Shown here: one piece after another, positions 45,733-54,532 of the stretch
How the letters are laid out: every line of letters begins with the position of its first letter
Numbering within the stretch: position 1 is the first letter of the stretch
Translations under genes and position numbers: made by a program
Notes under the pieces: generated by a model
Database searches by the model: none
What the model saw: only the letters and a program-made list of their open reading frames with translations
Told to the model about the DNA's origin: nothing
NCBI RefSeq assembly: GCF_000302535.1
Contig: NC_018708.1
Coordinates: 2,914,001 to 2,978,000 of the forward strand
Direction of reading: 5' to 3'
DNA length: 64,000 bases
Source of the DNA: Acidovorax sp. KKS102
Lineage (GTDB): Bacteria; Pseudomonadota; Gammaproteobacteria; Burkholderiales; Burkholderiaceae_C

Positions 45733-46119
45733 TGGTGGAGCTGGCGGGAATTGAACCCGCGTCCGCAAGCCTTCGTCAGGCAGATCTACATGTTTAGCGG
45801 TCTGATTTGGATCTCGCTACCCATGTCGCGCAGTCGCACGCTACATGGGCCGCCAGCACCCTATTTTCTCGCCTCCACCCAAGGTACCCGGATGGAAGCC
45901 AGCCCATGTAATTATCCTTGCAGCCGGGAGGCCCTGATTGCTCAGAACCCCCTTGCCCAGCCCATCGGCCAACTGTTGCAAGGCTCACTGGCAATTAAGC
46001 AGCGAGTGCGAAACGTTCGTCGTTTGCAGTTAGTTTGTTAAATCGAGATTTACGAGCGTGACTCAAGCTCGACATGCACCACACTGATCCCGAACCCACG
46101 TCGAAACCAGGACAGCCCC
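45733..46119 (-). ncRNA. ssrA: Transfer-messenger RNA (tmRNA)
   Basis: 387-nt tmRNA including encoded CCA. The tRNA-like ends pair GGGGCTG with CAGCTCC, and the T-arm reads GGTTCAATTCC. The reading frame of the tag is GCA AAC GAC GAA CGT TTC, then GCA CTC GCT GCT TAA, so the peptide is ANDERFALAA, added after the alanine carried by the RNA. tmRNA with SmpB rescues ribosomes stalled on broken mRNA. Its promoter seems embedded in the end of gph. Confidence 0.97.
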
Positions 46120-46129
46120 TAGGCTTTCT

Positions 46130-46156
46130 ATTTTAGGCGCTCACGAGCAATTGCAA
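46130..46156 (-). promoter_or_regulatory. Candidate ssrA promoter inside the 3' end of gph
   Basis: On the minus strand, TTGCAA (46151-46156) and TAAAAT (46130-46135) are 15 bp apart, with TAAAAT 10 nt before the tmRNA 5' end. The spacer is a little short for sigma-70, so the exact -35 is uncertain. Confidence 0.5.
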
Positions 46157-46807
46157 GAGCTCGCCAGGAGATTTAATTGCGGCATGTGCGCCCCACTCCG
46201 AGGGATCGGTCTTTGCGCCCAAATAGCCGTAGGTGGCGGCCACTGTGCCCATGCCCGCTGCCAGGCCCGCCACGATGTCCCGCTCGTCGTCGCCCACATA
46301 GATGCAGTGTTCAGGAGCCACACGCAAACGTGCAGCCGCCTCCAGCAAAGGGGCAGGATGCGGCTTGGCGTGCGGCGTAGTGTCACCACTGACCACGGCC
46401 GAGGCAGTGGCAAACAGCGGGATGGCCTGCGTGAGCGGGTCCGTAAAGCGTGCAGCCTTGTTGGTGACCACGCCCCATGCCATGTTGCGACCAAGAATCT
46501 GGCGAACCAATTCAGGCACACCGTCAAAAATGGTGGTCTGCTCGGTCATGCGGGACTCGTAGTTCACAAAAAACTCTTCCCGCATAACGGCAAAGTCAGG
46601 GTGGTCTGGGCCCATGCCAAAGGCCTCTGCCAGCATGCCGCGAGCCCCAGCACCCGCCATGGGGCGGTATCGGGCGGGAGGTAGCGAAGGCAGGCCTCGG
46701 TCGGTGCGCATCTTGTCTGCGGCCGCGCCGAGGTCTGGGGCGCTGTCGATCAAAGTTCCATCCAGATCAAACAGAACTGCGCGAATGCCATGAAAAACGG
46801 TAGCCAT
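46133..46807 (-). CDS. gph: Phosphoglycolate phosphatase (HAD family)
   Basis: 224-residue HAD hydrolase. Motif I is VLFDLDGTLIDSAPDL with the nucleophilic Asp, motif II lies in WGVVTNKAARF, and motif III/IV is KPHPAPLL then YVGDDERDIVAGLAAGM. It removes phosphate from 2-phosphoglycolate, a product of DNA repair. ATG at 46807 is 1 nt past the ubiG stop. In related genomes gph follows ubiG, supporting the name over a generic HAD phosphatase. Confidence 0.92.
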   Translation of the reverse strand: MATVFHGIRAVLFDLDGTLIDSAPDLGAAADKMRTDRGLPSLPPARYRPMAGAGARGMLAEAFGMGPDHPDFAVMREEFFVNYESRMTEQTTIFDGVPELVRQILGRNMAWGVVTNKAARFTDPLTQAIPLFATASAVVSGDTTPHAKPHPAPLLEAAARLRVAPEHCIYVGDDERDIVAGLAAGMGTVAATYGYLGAKTDPSEWGAHAAIKSPGELLQLLVSA

Positions 46808-46808
46808 A

Positions 46809-47519
46809 TCAGCCCGGGCGACGCGTCGCAAACAGGTAATTGACGCTGGTGTTGGCACTGAGCCAATAGCGACGCGTGAGGGGGTTGTATTCCAGTCCCT
46901 TGGTGTGCAGCACATCCAGGCCTGCACTGCGGCAATGTCCCGCCAGCTCACTGGGACGGATCATCTTGGCGTATTCGTGGGTGCCGCGCGGCAGCATATT
47001 GAGCACGTATTCCGCCCCCACGATGGCCAGCATGAAGGCTTTGGCGTTGCGATTGATGGTGGAGAAGAACACCCAGCCACCGGGTTTGACCAAGGTGGCG
47101 CAAGCTCGAACCACAGAGGCAGGATCGGGCACATGCTCGAGCATCTCCATGCAAGTCACCACATCAAAACCAGCAGGCTGCTCGGCGGCCATCGCCTCGG
47201 CGCTGATTTCACGGTATTGCACGTTTTGGGTACCCGCTTCCAGGGCGTGTAATTGCGCCACGCGCAGCGCTTTGGTTGCCAGATCGATACCCAGCACATC
47301 CGCACCCTTGCGCGCCATGGAGTCGGCCAGAATGCCCCCGCCGCAGCCCACATCCAGCACACGCTTGCCGGTCAAGGCGCTCAGCCCATGAATCCAGTCA
47401 AGCCGCAGCGGGTTGATCTGATGCAATGGACGAAATTCACTGTCAGGGTCCCACCACCGATGGGCCAATTCTGAAAACTTGGCCAGTTCGGCCGGATCTG
47501 CATTGACGGTTTCGATCAT
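46809..47519 (-). CDS. ubiG: Ubiquinone biosynthesis O-methyltransferase UbiG
   Basis: 236-residue SAM-dependent methyltransferase carrying out both O-methylations of ubiquinone. [20 protein letters not shown] near the N-terminus is diagnostic for UbiG. SAM-binding motif I is [13 protein letters not shown]; motif post-I includes [27 protein letters not shown] and [14 protein letters not shown] complete the pattern. Start chosen at ATG 47519 ([15 protein letters not shown]). Confidence 0.96.
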   Translation of the reverse strand: MIETVNADPAELAKFSELAHRWWDPDSEFRPLHQINPLRLDWIHGLSALTGKRVLDVGCGGGILADSMARKGADVLGIDLATKALRVAQLHALEAGTQNVQYREISAEAMAAEQPAGFDVVTCMEMLEHVPDPASVVRACATLVKPGGWVFFSTINRNAKAFMLAIVGAEYVLNMLPRGTHEYAKMIRPSELAGHCRSAGLDVLHTKGLEYNPLTRRYWLSANTSVNYLFATRRPG

Positions 47520-47564
47520 GTCGCTGATTGTCCATGAAGGGAGCACGCTAAAAGCCCCAGACGC

Positions 47565-47592
47565 AAAAAAGCCCCGCAAGCGGGGCTTTTTT
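47565..47592 (-). terminator. Rho-independent terminator after ompA
   Basis: GCCCCG and CGGGGC pair around CAAG, flanked by A6 and T6. It lies 18 nt past the ompA stop on the minus strand and by symmetry could act in both directions. Confidence 0.92.
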
Positions 47593-47609
47593 GTGCAGCA
47601 ATCCGAAGA

Positions 47610-48254
47610 TTACTGAGCGGCGCGGGTACCGACCACTTCGATTTCCACGCGACGGTTCTTCGCACGGCCTTCGGCAGTCTTGTTGTCAGCCACGGGCTGC
47701 TTTTCGCCCTTGCCTTCGGTGTACACGCGGTTCTTTTCGATGCCCTTGGACACCAAGTAAGCCTTCACGGCTTCAGAACGACGCACCGACAGCTTCTGGT
47801 TGTAAGCATCGGAGCCGACGGAGTCAGTGTGACCCACAGCAATGATCACTTCCAGGTTGATGCCCTTGACCTTGGAGACCAGGTCGTCCAGCTTGGCCTT
47901 GCCTTCTGGCTTCAGCACCGACTTGTCGAAGTCGAAGAAGGCGTCAGCAGCGTAGGTCACCTTGGTGGCAACAGCGGGAGCTGGTGCGGGTGCGGGTGCA
48001 GGGGCGGCAGCGGGTGCTGGAGCAGCAGCAGGAGCTGGTGCAGCGGCAGGTGCGGGAGCAGCGATTGCGCCGTCGCAGCCAGGAGCTGCCGTAGCAGGCG
48101 TCCAGTTGGCATCGCGCCAGCAGTATTCGTTGGTACCGTTCTTCCAGACCAGTTGGCCAGAAGCATCGCGCCAGTTGTCAACGGTTTGTGCGCCAGCGGC
48201 GGTTGCGAGCGCTGCAGAGGCAAACAACATCGCCACTTTGTTCAGTTTCTTCAT
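47610..48254 (-). CDS. OmpA-family outer-membrane/peptidoglycan-binding protein
   Basis: 214-residue protein. Sec signal peptide (1-22, ending AAGAQ), a short N-terminal domain with two cysteines (NEYCWRDANW and APGCDGA), and an Ala/Pro linker of 30 residues at 65-94. The OmpA C-terminal domain follows, with FFDFDKSVLKPEGKAKLDDL, VGHTDSVGSDAYNQKLSVRR and GEKQPVADNKTAEGRAKNRR. It binds peptidoglycan non-covalently. It lacks a beta-barrel and is thus Pal/OmpA-like. A strong AGAGGAGAA precedes the start and a terminator follows, so it is a single-gene unit, probably highly expressed. Confidence 0.93.
   Translation of the reverse strand: MKKLNKVAMLFASAALATAAGAQTVDNWRDASGQLVWKNGTNEYCWRDANWTPATAAPGCDGAIAAPAPAAAPAPAAAPAPAAAPAPAPAPAPAVATKVTYAADAFFDFDKSVLKPEGKAKLDDLVSKVKGINLEVIIAVGHTDSVGSDAYNQKLSVRRSEAVKAYLVSKGIEKNRVYTEGKGEKQPVADNKTAEGRAKNRRVEIEVVGTRAAQ
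47973..48062. repeat. Tandem Ala-Pro codon repeat in the OmpA-family gene
   Basis: About 90 bases built from degenerate GCT/GCA/GCG and CCT/CCA/CCC codons encoding repeats of PAPAAA and PAPA. The unit is around 6 to 18 bases. The protein segment is a flexible linker between the N-terminal domain and the peptidoglycan-binding domain. Confidence 0.85.
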
Positions 48255-48477
48255 GGTTCTCCTCTTGGGGAAAAAGCCGCAGCCGCGCTGCGAATCAGGA
48301 CGCCTGGGGTGACCACCACCCTAAGCGTTCAAACGATTGTGCCATACGTAACAGGGCAAAAGCTGTGCACGCCGTTCGGGGCCCGTAGGACAAAACCTGA
48401 ATTGCTTCGATATGTTGCGTCGTCGCTACACGGTCTTACGCCTAAAATGGCTCTCCTTTGCCGCCCCCGCCGTCCCA

Positions 48478-51144
48478 ATGACCCAGTTTGCCAAAGAAAC
48501 CCTGCCGATCAGCCTTGAAGAAGAGATGCGGCGCAGTTACCTCGATTACGCGATGAGCGTGATCGTGGGCCGTGCACTGCCCGACGCGCGCGATGGCCTG
48601 AAGCCCGTGCACCGTCGCGTTCTGTATGCGATGCATGAGCTCAACAACGACTGGAACCGACCCTACAAAAAATCGGCCCGTATCGTTGGCGACGTGATTG
48701 GTAAATACCACCCGCATGGCGACTCGGCGGTGTATGGCACCATTGTGCGGATGGCGCAGGATTTTTCGCTGCGGCACATGCTGGTGGATGGACAGGGTAA
48801 TTTCGGATCGGTGGACGGCGACAACGCTGCGGCCATGCGATACACCGAAATCCGCTTGGCCAAAATCGCGCACGAAATGCTGGGCGATATTGACAAGGAA
48901 ACTGTCGATTTCGGCCCCAACTACGACGGCAGCGAAAAAGAACCATTGGTATTGCCCAGCAAGCTGCCTAACCTGCTGGTGAATGGATCAGCAGGTATTG
49001 CGGTGGGTATGGCCACCAATATCCCGCCCCACAACCTCAACGAAGTGGTCGATGCCTGTTTGCACATGCTGCGCAATCCGGAGGCGAGCATTGACGAGTT
49101 GATGGAGATCATTCCAGCTCCCGACTTTCCTACGGCCGGCATCATCTATGGCATCAATGGCGTGAAGGACGGCTACCGCACCGGGCGCGGCAAGGTGGTC
49201 ATGCGCGCCAAGTGCCACTTCGAGGACATCGACCGTGGCCAGCGCCAGGCGATCATCGTGGACGAGCTGCCCTACCAGGTCAACAAGAAGACGCTGCAGG
49301 AGCGCATGGCCGAGCTGGTGCACGAAAAGAAGATCGAAGGCATCAGCCACATCCAGGACGAGTCCGACAAGTCGGGCATGCGCCTGGTGATTGAGCTCAA
49401 GCGCGGCGAAGTGCCCGAGGTGGTGCTGAACAACCTGTACAAGCAAACGCAGCTGCAGGACACGTTCGGCATGAACATGGTGGCGCTGATCGACGGCCAG
49501 CCCCGCCTGTGCAACCTGAAGGACCTGATCAGCGTCTTCCTGCAGCACCGCCGCGAAGTGGTGACGCGCCGCACGGTGTTCGAACTGCGCAAGGCGCGCG
49601 ACCGGGGCCATGTGCTGGAAGGCCTCGCCGTAGCGCTGGCCAACATTGACGATTTCATCGCCATCATCCGCAACGCCCCAACGCCCCCAGTGGCCAAGGC
49701 CGAGCTGATGACCCGCTCGTGGGACAGCAAACTCGTGCGCGAGATGCTGACGCGCACGCGCGCCGATGGCGGCGTGATCAACGCTGACGACTACCGCCCT
49801 GAAGGTCTGGAAAAAGAATTCGGCATGGGCCAGGATGGCCTGTACCGTCTGTCCGAAACGCAGGCCCAGGAAATCCTGCAGATGCGCCTGCAGCGCCTCA
49901 CGGGCCTGGAGCAGGACAAGATCGTGGCCGAGTACAAGGAAGTCATGGCGGTCATCGAAGACCTGCTGGACATCCTGGCCAAGCCCGAGCGCGTGTCGGT
50001 CATCATCGGCGACGAACTCACCTCCATCAAGCAGGAATTCGGCCAGCACAAGCTGGGCGCACGCCGCTCAATCGTTGAATACAGTGCGCAGGACCTCTCC
50101 ACCGAAGACCTGATCACCCCCACCGACATGGTGGTGACGCTGAGCCACACCGGCTACATCAAGAGCCAGCCACTGTCCGAGTACCGCGCCCAGAAGCGTG
50201 GCGGGCGTGGCAAGCAGGCCACGGCGACCAAAGAAGACGACTGGATCGACCAGCTCTTCATCGCCAACACGCACGACTACATCCTGTGCTTCTCCAACCG
50301 GGGCCGCCTGTACTGGCTCAAGGTGTGGGAAGTGCCCGCCGGTTCGCGCGGCTCGCGCGGCCGCCCCATCGTCAACATGTTCCCGCTGCAGGACGGTGAG
50401 AAGATCAACGTGGTGCTGCCGCTCACCGGCGACATGCGCAGCTTCCCGGCCGACCGTTTCGTGTTCATGGCGACTAGCATGGGCACCGTGAAAAAGACTG
50501 CGCTGGACGAGTTCAGCAACCCCCGCAAGGGCGGCATCATCGCCGTGAACCTGGATGACGGTGACTACCTGATCGGCGCAGCCCTCACCGATGGCAAACA
50601 CGATGTGATGCTGTTCAGCGACGGTGGCAAGGCCGTACGCTTTGATGAGAACGACGTGCGTCCGCTGGGCCGAGCAGCGCGTGGTGTGCGCGGCATGATG
50701 CTGGAGGACGGCCAGAGCGTGATCGCCATGCTGGTCGCCGAAGACGAGACGCAGAGCGTGCTGACCGCCACCGAGAACGGCTACGGCAAGCGCACCAGCA
50801 TCGTCGAGTACACCCGTCATGGTCGTGGCACCAAGGGCATGATCGCCATCCAGCAGAGCGAGCGCAACGGCAAGGTCGTTGCGGCCACGCTGGTGCATGC
50901 TGACGACGAGATCATGCTGATCACCGACAAGGGCGTGCTGGTGCGAACCCGCGTGAGCGAGATTCGCGAGCTGGGCCGTGCCACGCAGGGCGTGACGCTG
51001 ATCGCACTGGACGAGGGCTCCAAACTCAGCGGCTTGCAGCGCATTGTGGAGAACGATGCCAATGTGACGGATGCAGAAGCCGATGGGGACGCAGGCCCAG
51101 ACAGCGGCGGCGCATCCCCCGCCCCCGAAGCCCCCGACGCCTGA
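48478..51144 (+). CDS. gyrA: DNA gyrase subunit A
   Basis: 888-residue type II topoisomerase subunit. The N-terminal part aligns residue for residue with E. coli numbering: [20 protein letters not shown], then [19 protein letters not shown], with the catalytic Tyr in [12 protein letters not shown]. The GyrA box is [10 protein letters not shown], followed by the six-bladed C-terminal domain and an acidic/Pro tail ([20 protein letters not shown]). Position 83 is Ser, but 87 is Gly (GGC, 48736-48738) where most bacteria have Asp. ATG 48478 is the start; no strong Shine-Dalgarno sequence precedes it. Confidence 0.97.
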   Translation: MTQFAKETLPISLEEEMRRSYLDYAMSVIVGRALPDARDGLKPVHRRVLYAMHELNNDWNRPYKKSARIVGDVIGKYHPHGDSAVYGTIVRMAQDFSLRHMLVDGQGNFGSVDGDNAAAMRYTEIRLAKIAHEMLGDIDKETVDFGPNYDGSEKEPLVLPSKLPNLLVNGSAGIAVGMATNIPPHNLNEVVDACLHMLRNPEASIDELMEIIPAPDFPTAGIIYGINGVKDGYRTGRGKVVMRAKCHFEDIDRGQRQAIIVDELPYQVNKKTLQERMAELVHEKKIEGISHIQDESDKSGMRLVIELKRGEVPEVVLNNLYKQTQLQDTFGMNMVALIDGQPRLCNLKDLISVFLQHRREVVTRRTVFELRKARDRGHVLEGLAVALANIDDFIAIIRNAPTPPVAKAELMTRSWDSKLVREMLTRTRADGGVINADDYRPEGLEKEFGMGQDGLYRLSETQAQEILQMRLQRLTGLEQDKIVAEYKEVMAVIEDLLDILAKPERVSVIIGDELTSIKQEFGQHKLGARRSIVEYSAQDLSTEDLITPTDMVVTLSHTGYIKSQPLSEYRAQKRGGRGKQATATKEDDWIDQLFIANTHDYILCFSNRGRLYWLKVWEVPAGSRGSRGRPIVNMFPLQDGEKINVVLPLTGDMRSFPADRFVFMATSMGTVKKTALDEFSNPRKGGIIAVNLDDGDYLIGAALTDGKHDVMLFSDGGKAVRFDENDVRPLGRAARGVRGMMLEDGQSVIAMLVAEDETQSVLTATENGYGKRTSIVEYTRHGRGTKGMIAIQQSERNGKVVAATLVHADDEIMLITDKGVLVRTRVSEIRELGRATQGVTLIALDEGSKLSGLQRIVENDANVTDAEADGDAGPDSGGASPAPEAPDA

Positions 51145-51174
51145 CCACCGCAGGGCGTGAAGACGCCCCGCAAA

Positions 51175-51230
51175 TGCTATCAAAAGCAAAGCATCAGGCG
51201 CTTATTGAATAAGCGCCTGATGCATTTTTA
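51175..51230 (+). repeat. Dispersed palindrome, family 2, copy E; likely gyrA terminator
   Basis: TGCTATCAAAAGCAAA is followed by a perfect 16-bp inverted repeat, GCATCAGGCGCTTATT / AATAAGCGCCTGATGC, with a single-base loop and then ATTTTTA. The stem-loop plus T-run would serve as a terminator between gyrA and serC. The TATCAAAA lead and GCGC arms tie it to the family 2 repeat. Confidence 0.75.
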
Positions 51231-51239
51231 GCCCTGAAC

Positions 51240-52349
51240 ATGACACGTCCTTACAACTTCTCCGCTGGCCCCGCCGCCATCCCCTCCGAAGTCCTGGAAC
51301 AAGCCGCCGCCGAGATGCTGGACTGGCACGGTAGTGGCACGGGCGTGATGGAGATGAGCCACCGCGGCAAGGAGTTTCTATCTATCTACGAAAAGGCGGA
51401 AGCCGACCTGCGCGAGCTGCTGGCCGTTCCGTCGCATTTCAAGATCCTCTTCATGCAAGGCGGTGGCTTGGCCGAAAACGCCATCGTTCCGCTCAACCTG
51501 TCGCGCGCAGGTGTGGTTGATTTTGTGGTGACCGGCAGCTGGAGCCAGAAGTCGCAAAAGGAAGCACGCAAATACGCGTCCGAAGTCAACATCGTCGCCA
51601 CGGGCGAAGACACGGGCTTTACCACCGTGCCGGACCCAGCCTCCTGGACGGTAAGCCGGGGTGCGAGCTACCTGCACCTGTGCAGCAACGAAACCATCCA
51701 CGGCACCGAGTTCCACCAGCTGCCCGACCTCAAGGCGCTGGGCAGCGATGCGCCTCTGGTGATCGATTTCTCGTCGCACGTGGCCTCGCGGCCCGTGGAC
51801 TGGAGCCGCGTGGGCCTGGCTTTTGGCGGCGCGCAAAAGAACCTGGGGCCCGCTGGCCTCACGCTGGTGATCGTGCGCGAAGACCTGCTGGGCCACGCCC
51901 TCCCCGCCTGCCCCAGCGCCTTCGACTACAAAATCGTGGCTGACAACCAGTCCATGTACAACACGCCGCCCACCTGGGGCATCTACATTGCAGGGCTGAC
52001 CTTCCAGTGGCTCAAGCGCCAGACCGAAGGTGGCCTGACCGGCGTGGCCGCCATGGAGCAGCGCAACATTGCCAAGGCGACGCTGCTGTACAACGCCATC
52101 GACCAATCGCAGCTGTACGTCAACAAAGTGGCGGCCAACTGCCGCTCGCGCATGAATATCCCGTTCTTCCTGCGCGATGAAAGCCGCAACGACGCCTTCC
52201 TGGCCGGCGCCAAGGAGCGCGGTCTGCTGCAGCTCAAGGGCCACAAGTCCGTGGGTGGCATGCGCGCCAGCATCTACAACGCCATGCCGCTGGCGGGCGT
52301 GCAGGCGCTGGTGGACTACATGCGAGAATTTGAGCAGAAGCACGCCTGA
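51240..52349 (+). CDS. serC: Phosphoserine aminotransferase
   Basis: 369-residue PLP enzyme of serine and pyridoxal phosphate biosynthesis. It begins [33 protein letters not shown] and [17 protein letters not shown] follow. The PLP lysine is in [20 protein letters not shown]. The C-terminus [17 protein letters not shown] is the usual SerC ending. First gene of the serC-pheA-tyrA-aroA/cmk set for serine and aromatic amino acids. Confidence 0.97.
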   Translation: MTRPYNFSAGPAAIPSEVLEQAAAEMLDWHGSGTGVMEMSHRGKEFLSIYEKAEADLRELLAVPSHFKILFMQGGGLAENAIVPLNLSRAGVVDFVVTGSWSQKSQKEARKYASEVNIVATGEDTGFTTVPDPASWTVSRGASYLHLCSNETIHGTEFHQLPDLKALGSDAPLVIDFSSHVASRPVDWSRVGLAFGGAQKNLGPAGLTLVIVREDLLGHALPACPSAFDYKIVADNQSMYNTPPTWGIYIAGLTFQWLKRQTEGGLTGVAAMEQRNIAKATLLYNAIDQSQLYVNKVAANCRSRMNIPFFLRDESRNDAFLAGAKERGLLQLKGHKSVGGMRASIYNAMPLAGVQALVDYMREFEQKHA

Positions 52350-52414
52350 GCGCGCACCCGACACGACAGCAACAGAAAACGGCTCCCCGAGCACGCACCG
52401 CTACCCCACCGTCC

Positions 52415-53512
52415 ATGAACAATCCGCAAGCCTCACCCGACCTCGCCAGCCTGCGCGTGCAAATCGACAGCATCGACCAGCAACTGCTCACGCTGCTGAA
52501 CCAGAGGGCGCTGGTGGCCGAACAGGTGGGCGAGGTCAAAAAGCGCGAAGGCACGCCTTTCTTCCGCCCCGACCGCGTGGCACAGGTCATTGAGAAGATC
52601 ACCAACGCCAATCCCGGCCCGCTCAAGGGCCCGCATGTGGCTGCCATCTGGCGCGAAATCATGTCCGCCTGCCTGGCGCTCGAATCGCCCCAGCGCGTGG
52701 CGGTGCTCGGCCCGGAGGGGACATTCTGCGAACAGGCCGCGATTGAATTCTTCGGCGGTGCTGCCGACCTGATGTACTGCGCCAACTTTGACGAGGTATT
52801 CCACGCCACGGCGGCGGGCAGCGCGCAGTACGGCGTGGTGGGCGTGGAGAACTCCACCGAGGGTGTGGTCACCCGCTCGCTCGACCTGTTCCTGCACACA
52901 CCTACGCATGTGGTCGGCGAGGTCAGCCTGCTGGTGCGCCACAACCTGCTGCGCACCAGCAATTCGCTGGACGGCATCGAGGTGGTGCTGGCCCATCCGC
53001 AGGCGCTGGCCCAATGCCAGGCCTGGTTGTCCAAGCACCTGCCGCACGCCGAGCGCCGCCCGGTGTCCAGCAACGCCGAAGGCGCGCGGCTGGCTACCAC
53101 CAACCCTGCCTGGGCGGCCCTCTCCAGCGAGCGCGCGGCCACCCAGTTCGGCCTGCACATCGTCTCCCACGCCATTCAGGACGACGCGTACAACCGCACG
53201 CGTTTCGCCATCATCTGCCTGCCACACACGCTGCAGACACCGCCTCCATCCGGCAAGGATTGCACCAGCCTGGTGGTCTCGGTGCCCAACCGGCCCGGCG
53301 CTGTGCATGACTTGCTGGTGCCGCTCAAGACGCACGGTGTGTCCATGACGCGCTTTGAGTCGCGCCCAGCCCGCACCGGCCAGTGGGAGTACTACTTCTA
53401 CATTGATCTCGACGGTCACCCCGCCCAGCCCCATGTGGCACGGGCGCTGGAAGAACTGCGCAGCCTGTGCGCGTTCTACAAGGTCCTGGGGACCTACCCT
53501 GTCTCGTCATAA
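52415..53512 (+). CDS. pheA: Bifunctional chorismate mutase / prephenate dehydratase
   Basis: 365-residue P-protein of phenylalanine synthesis. Chorismate mutase domain about 8-95 (LRVQIDSIDQQLLTLLNQRA). Prephenate dehydratase about 100-275, with VAVLGPEGTFCEQAA, GVVGVENSTEGVVTRSLD and NRTRFAIICLP. The ACT domain for phenylalanine feedback lies at about 285-360 (SLVVSVPNRPGAVHDLLVPL and MTRFESRPARTGQWEYYFYI). 65 nt after serC and 12 nt before tyrA. Confidence 0.97.
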   Translation: MNNPQASPDLASLRVQIDSIDQQLLTLLNQRALVAEQVGEVKKREGTPFFRPDRVAQVIEKITNANPGPLKGPHVAAIWREIMSACLALESPQRVAVLGPEGTFCEQAAIEFFGGAADLMYCANFDEVFHATAAGSAQYGVVGVENSTEGVVTRSLDLFLHTPTHVVGEVSLLVRHNLLRTSNSLDGIEVVLAHPQALAQCQAWLSKHLPHAERRPVSSNAEGARLATTNPAWAALSSERAATQFGLHIVSHAIQDDAYNRTRFAIICLPHTLQTPPPSGKDCTSLVVSVPNRPGAVHDLLVPLKTHGVSMTRFESRPARTGQWEYYFYIDLDGHPAQPHVARALEELRSLCAFYKVLGTYPVSS

Positions 53513-53524
53513 GGAGCCGTCGCC

Positions 53525-54397
53525 ATGTTCGAACAATTGGGGCTGATCGGCTGCGGACTCATGGGAGGCTCGTTCGCCTTGGCCATGAAGAAGGCCGGGT
53601 TGGTCAAGCGCGTGGTGGGGTACAGCAAGTCGCCCTCCACCACCGACCGCGCCCGCCAGCTGGGCGTGATCGACGTCGAGGCACCCTCTGCCCTGCTGGC
53701 CGTGGCAGGCGCAGACATTGTGCTGGTGGCAGTCCCCGTGGCGGCTACCGAAGCCACCCTCAAGGCCATCAAGCACCTTGTCACCCCCCAGATGCTGATC
53801 ATGGACGTGGGGTCGACCAAGTCCGATGTGGTGCAGGCCGCGCAGCGCTCGCTGCGGGACCAGGTGGGCTCCTTTGTGCCCGCACACCCCATCACGGGGC
53901 GCGAAGTGTCAGGTGTGGAACACGCCGAAGCCGACCTGTACAGCGGGCGCCAGGTGATCCTGACCCCCACCGAGCGCACCTTGACGGCCCAGCTGCAGGA
54001 CGCCGAAAAGATTTGGACTGCCCTGGGCTGCCGCGTGACCAGCATGTCGCCAGAGTCGCACGACGCGGCCTTTGCCGCCGTCAGCCACCTGCCCCATTTG
54101 CTGGCGTTTGCGATGATGAACAGCATCACCGGCCAGACGCACGGCGATGACTTTTTGTCGCTCGCGGGCCCCGGGTTCCGCGACTTCACCCGCATTGCCG
54201 CCAGCGATCCCAAGGTCTGGCGCGACATCCTGCTGTCCAACCGCGACGAGCTGATTGCCCAGTCCAAGCTGTTCCAGCAGGCACTGCGCAACATCGAGCA
54301 GGCCATGGAAAAAGGCAATGCCCAGGCGCTTGAAGACATGCTGACCTTGGCCAGCGAAACCCGGGCGCATTGGCGCATGGGCGCGAAGAGAAAATAA
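53525..54397 (+). CDS. tyrA: Prephenate dehydrogenase
   Basis: 290-residue NAD(P)-dependent enzyme of tyrosine synthesis. Rossmann motif LGLIGCGLMGGSFA at the N-terminus; PAHPITGREVSGVEHA contains the active-site His. SHLPHLLAFAMM and GPGFRDFTRIAASDPKVWRD are further TyrA blocks. No ACT domain, so feedback control would differ from pheA. Follows pheA by 12 nt. May also use arogenate. Confidence 0.96.
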   Translation: MFEQLGLIGCGLMGGSFALAMKKAGLVKRVVGYSKSPSTTDRARQLGVIDVEAPSALLAVAGADIVLVAVPVAATEATLKAIKHLVTPQMLIMDVGSTKSDVVQAAQRSLRDQVGSFVPAHPITGREVSGVEHAEADLYSGRQVILTPTERTLTAQLQDAEKIWTALGCRVTSMSPESHDAAFAAVSHLPHLLAFAMMNSITGQTHGDDFLSLAGPGFRDFTRIAASDPKVWRDILLSNRDELIAQSKLFQQALRNIEQAMEKGNAQALEDMLTLASETRAHWRMGAKRK

Positions 54398-54475
54398 CCC
54401 CCTGAGTCGCCTACGGCGCCTTCCCCCAAGGGGGACGCACCCGGTGGCCTGGCAAAGCCAGTTCCACGGGTGCAC
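54398..54475. repeat. GC-rich intergenic repeat, family 1, copy 3
   Basis: CCCCCTGAGTCGCCTACGGC, GCCTTCCCCCAAGGGGGACG, then TGGCCTGGCAAAGCCAG. The first part closely matches the minus-strand reading of 5641-5752. It starts directly at the tyrA stop codon and fills most of the spacer before aroA-cmk. Confidence 0.7.
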
Positions 54476-54532
54476 TGGGATGGGCCTGCGCCAGTAATGA
54501 AGGGCGCTTGCACCAATGGACGAAAGACACTG

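Noticed and set aside
47973..48062. Tandem repeat considered as a CRISPR-like or satellite array
   Set aside because: It is in frame within an exported protein and encodes a common Ala/Pro linker; there are no spacers.
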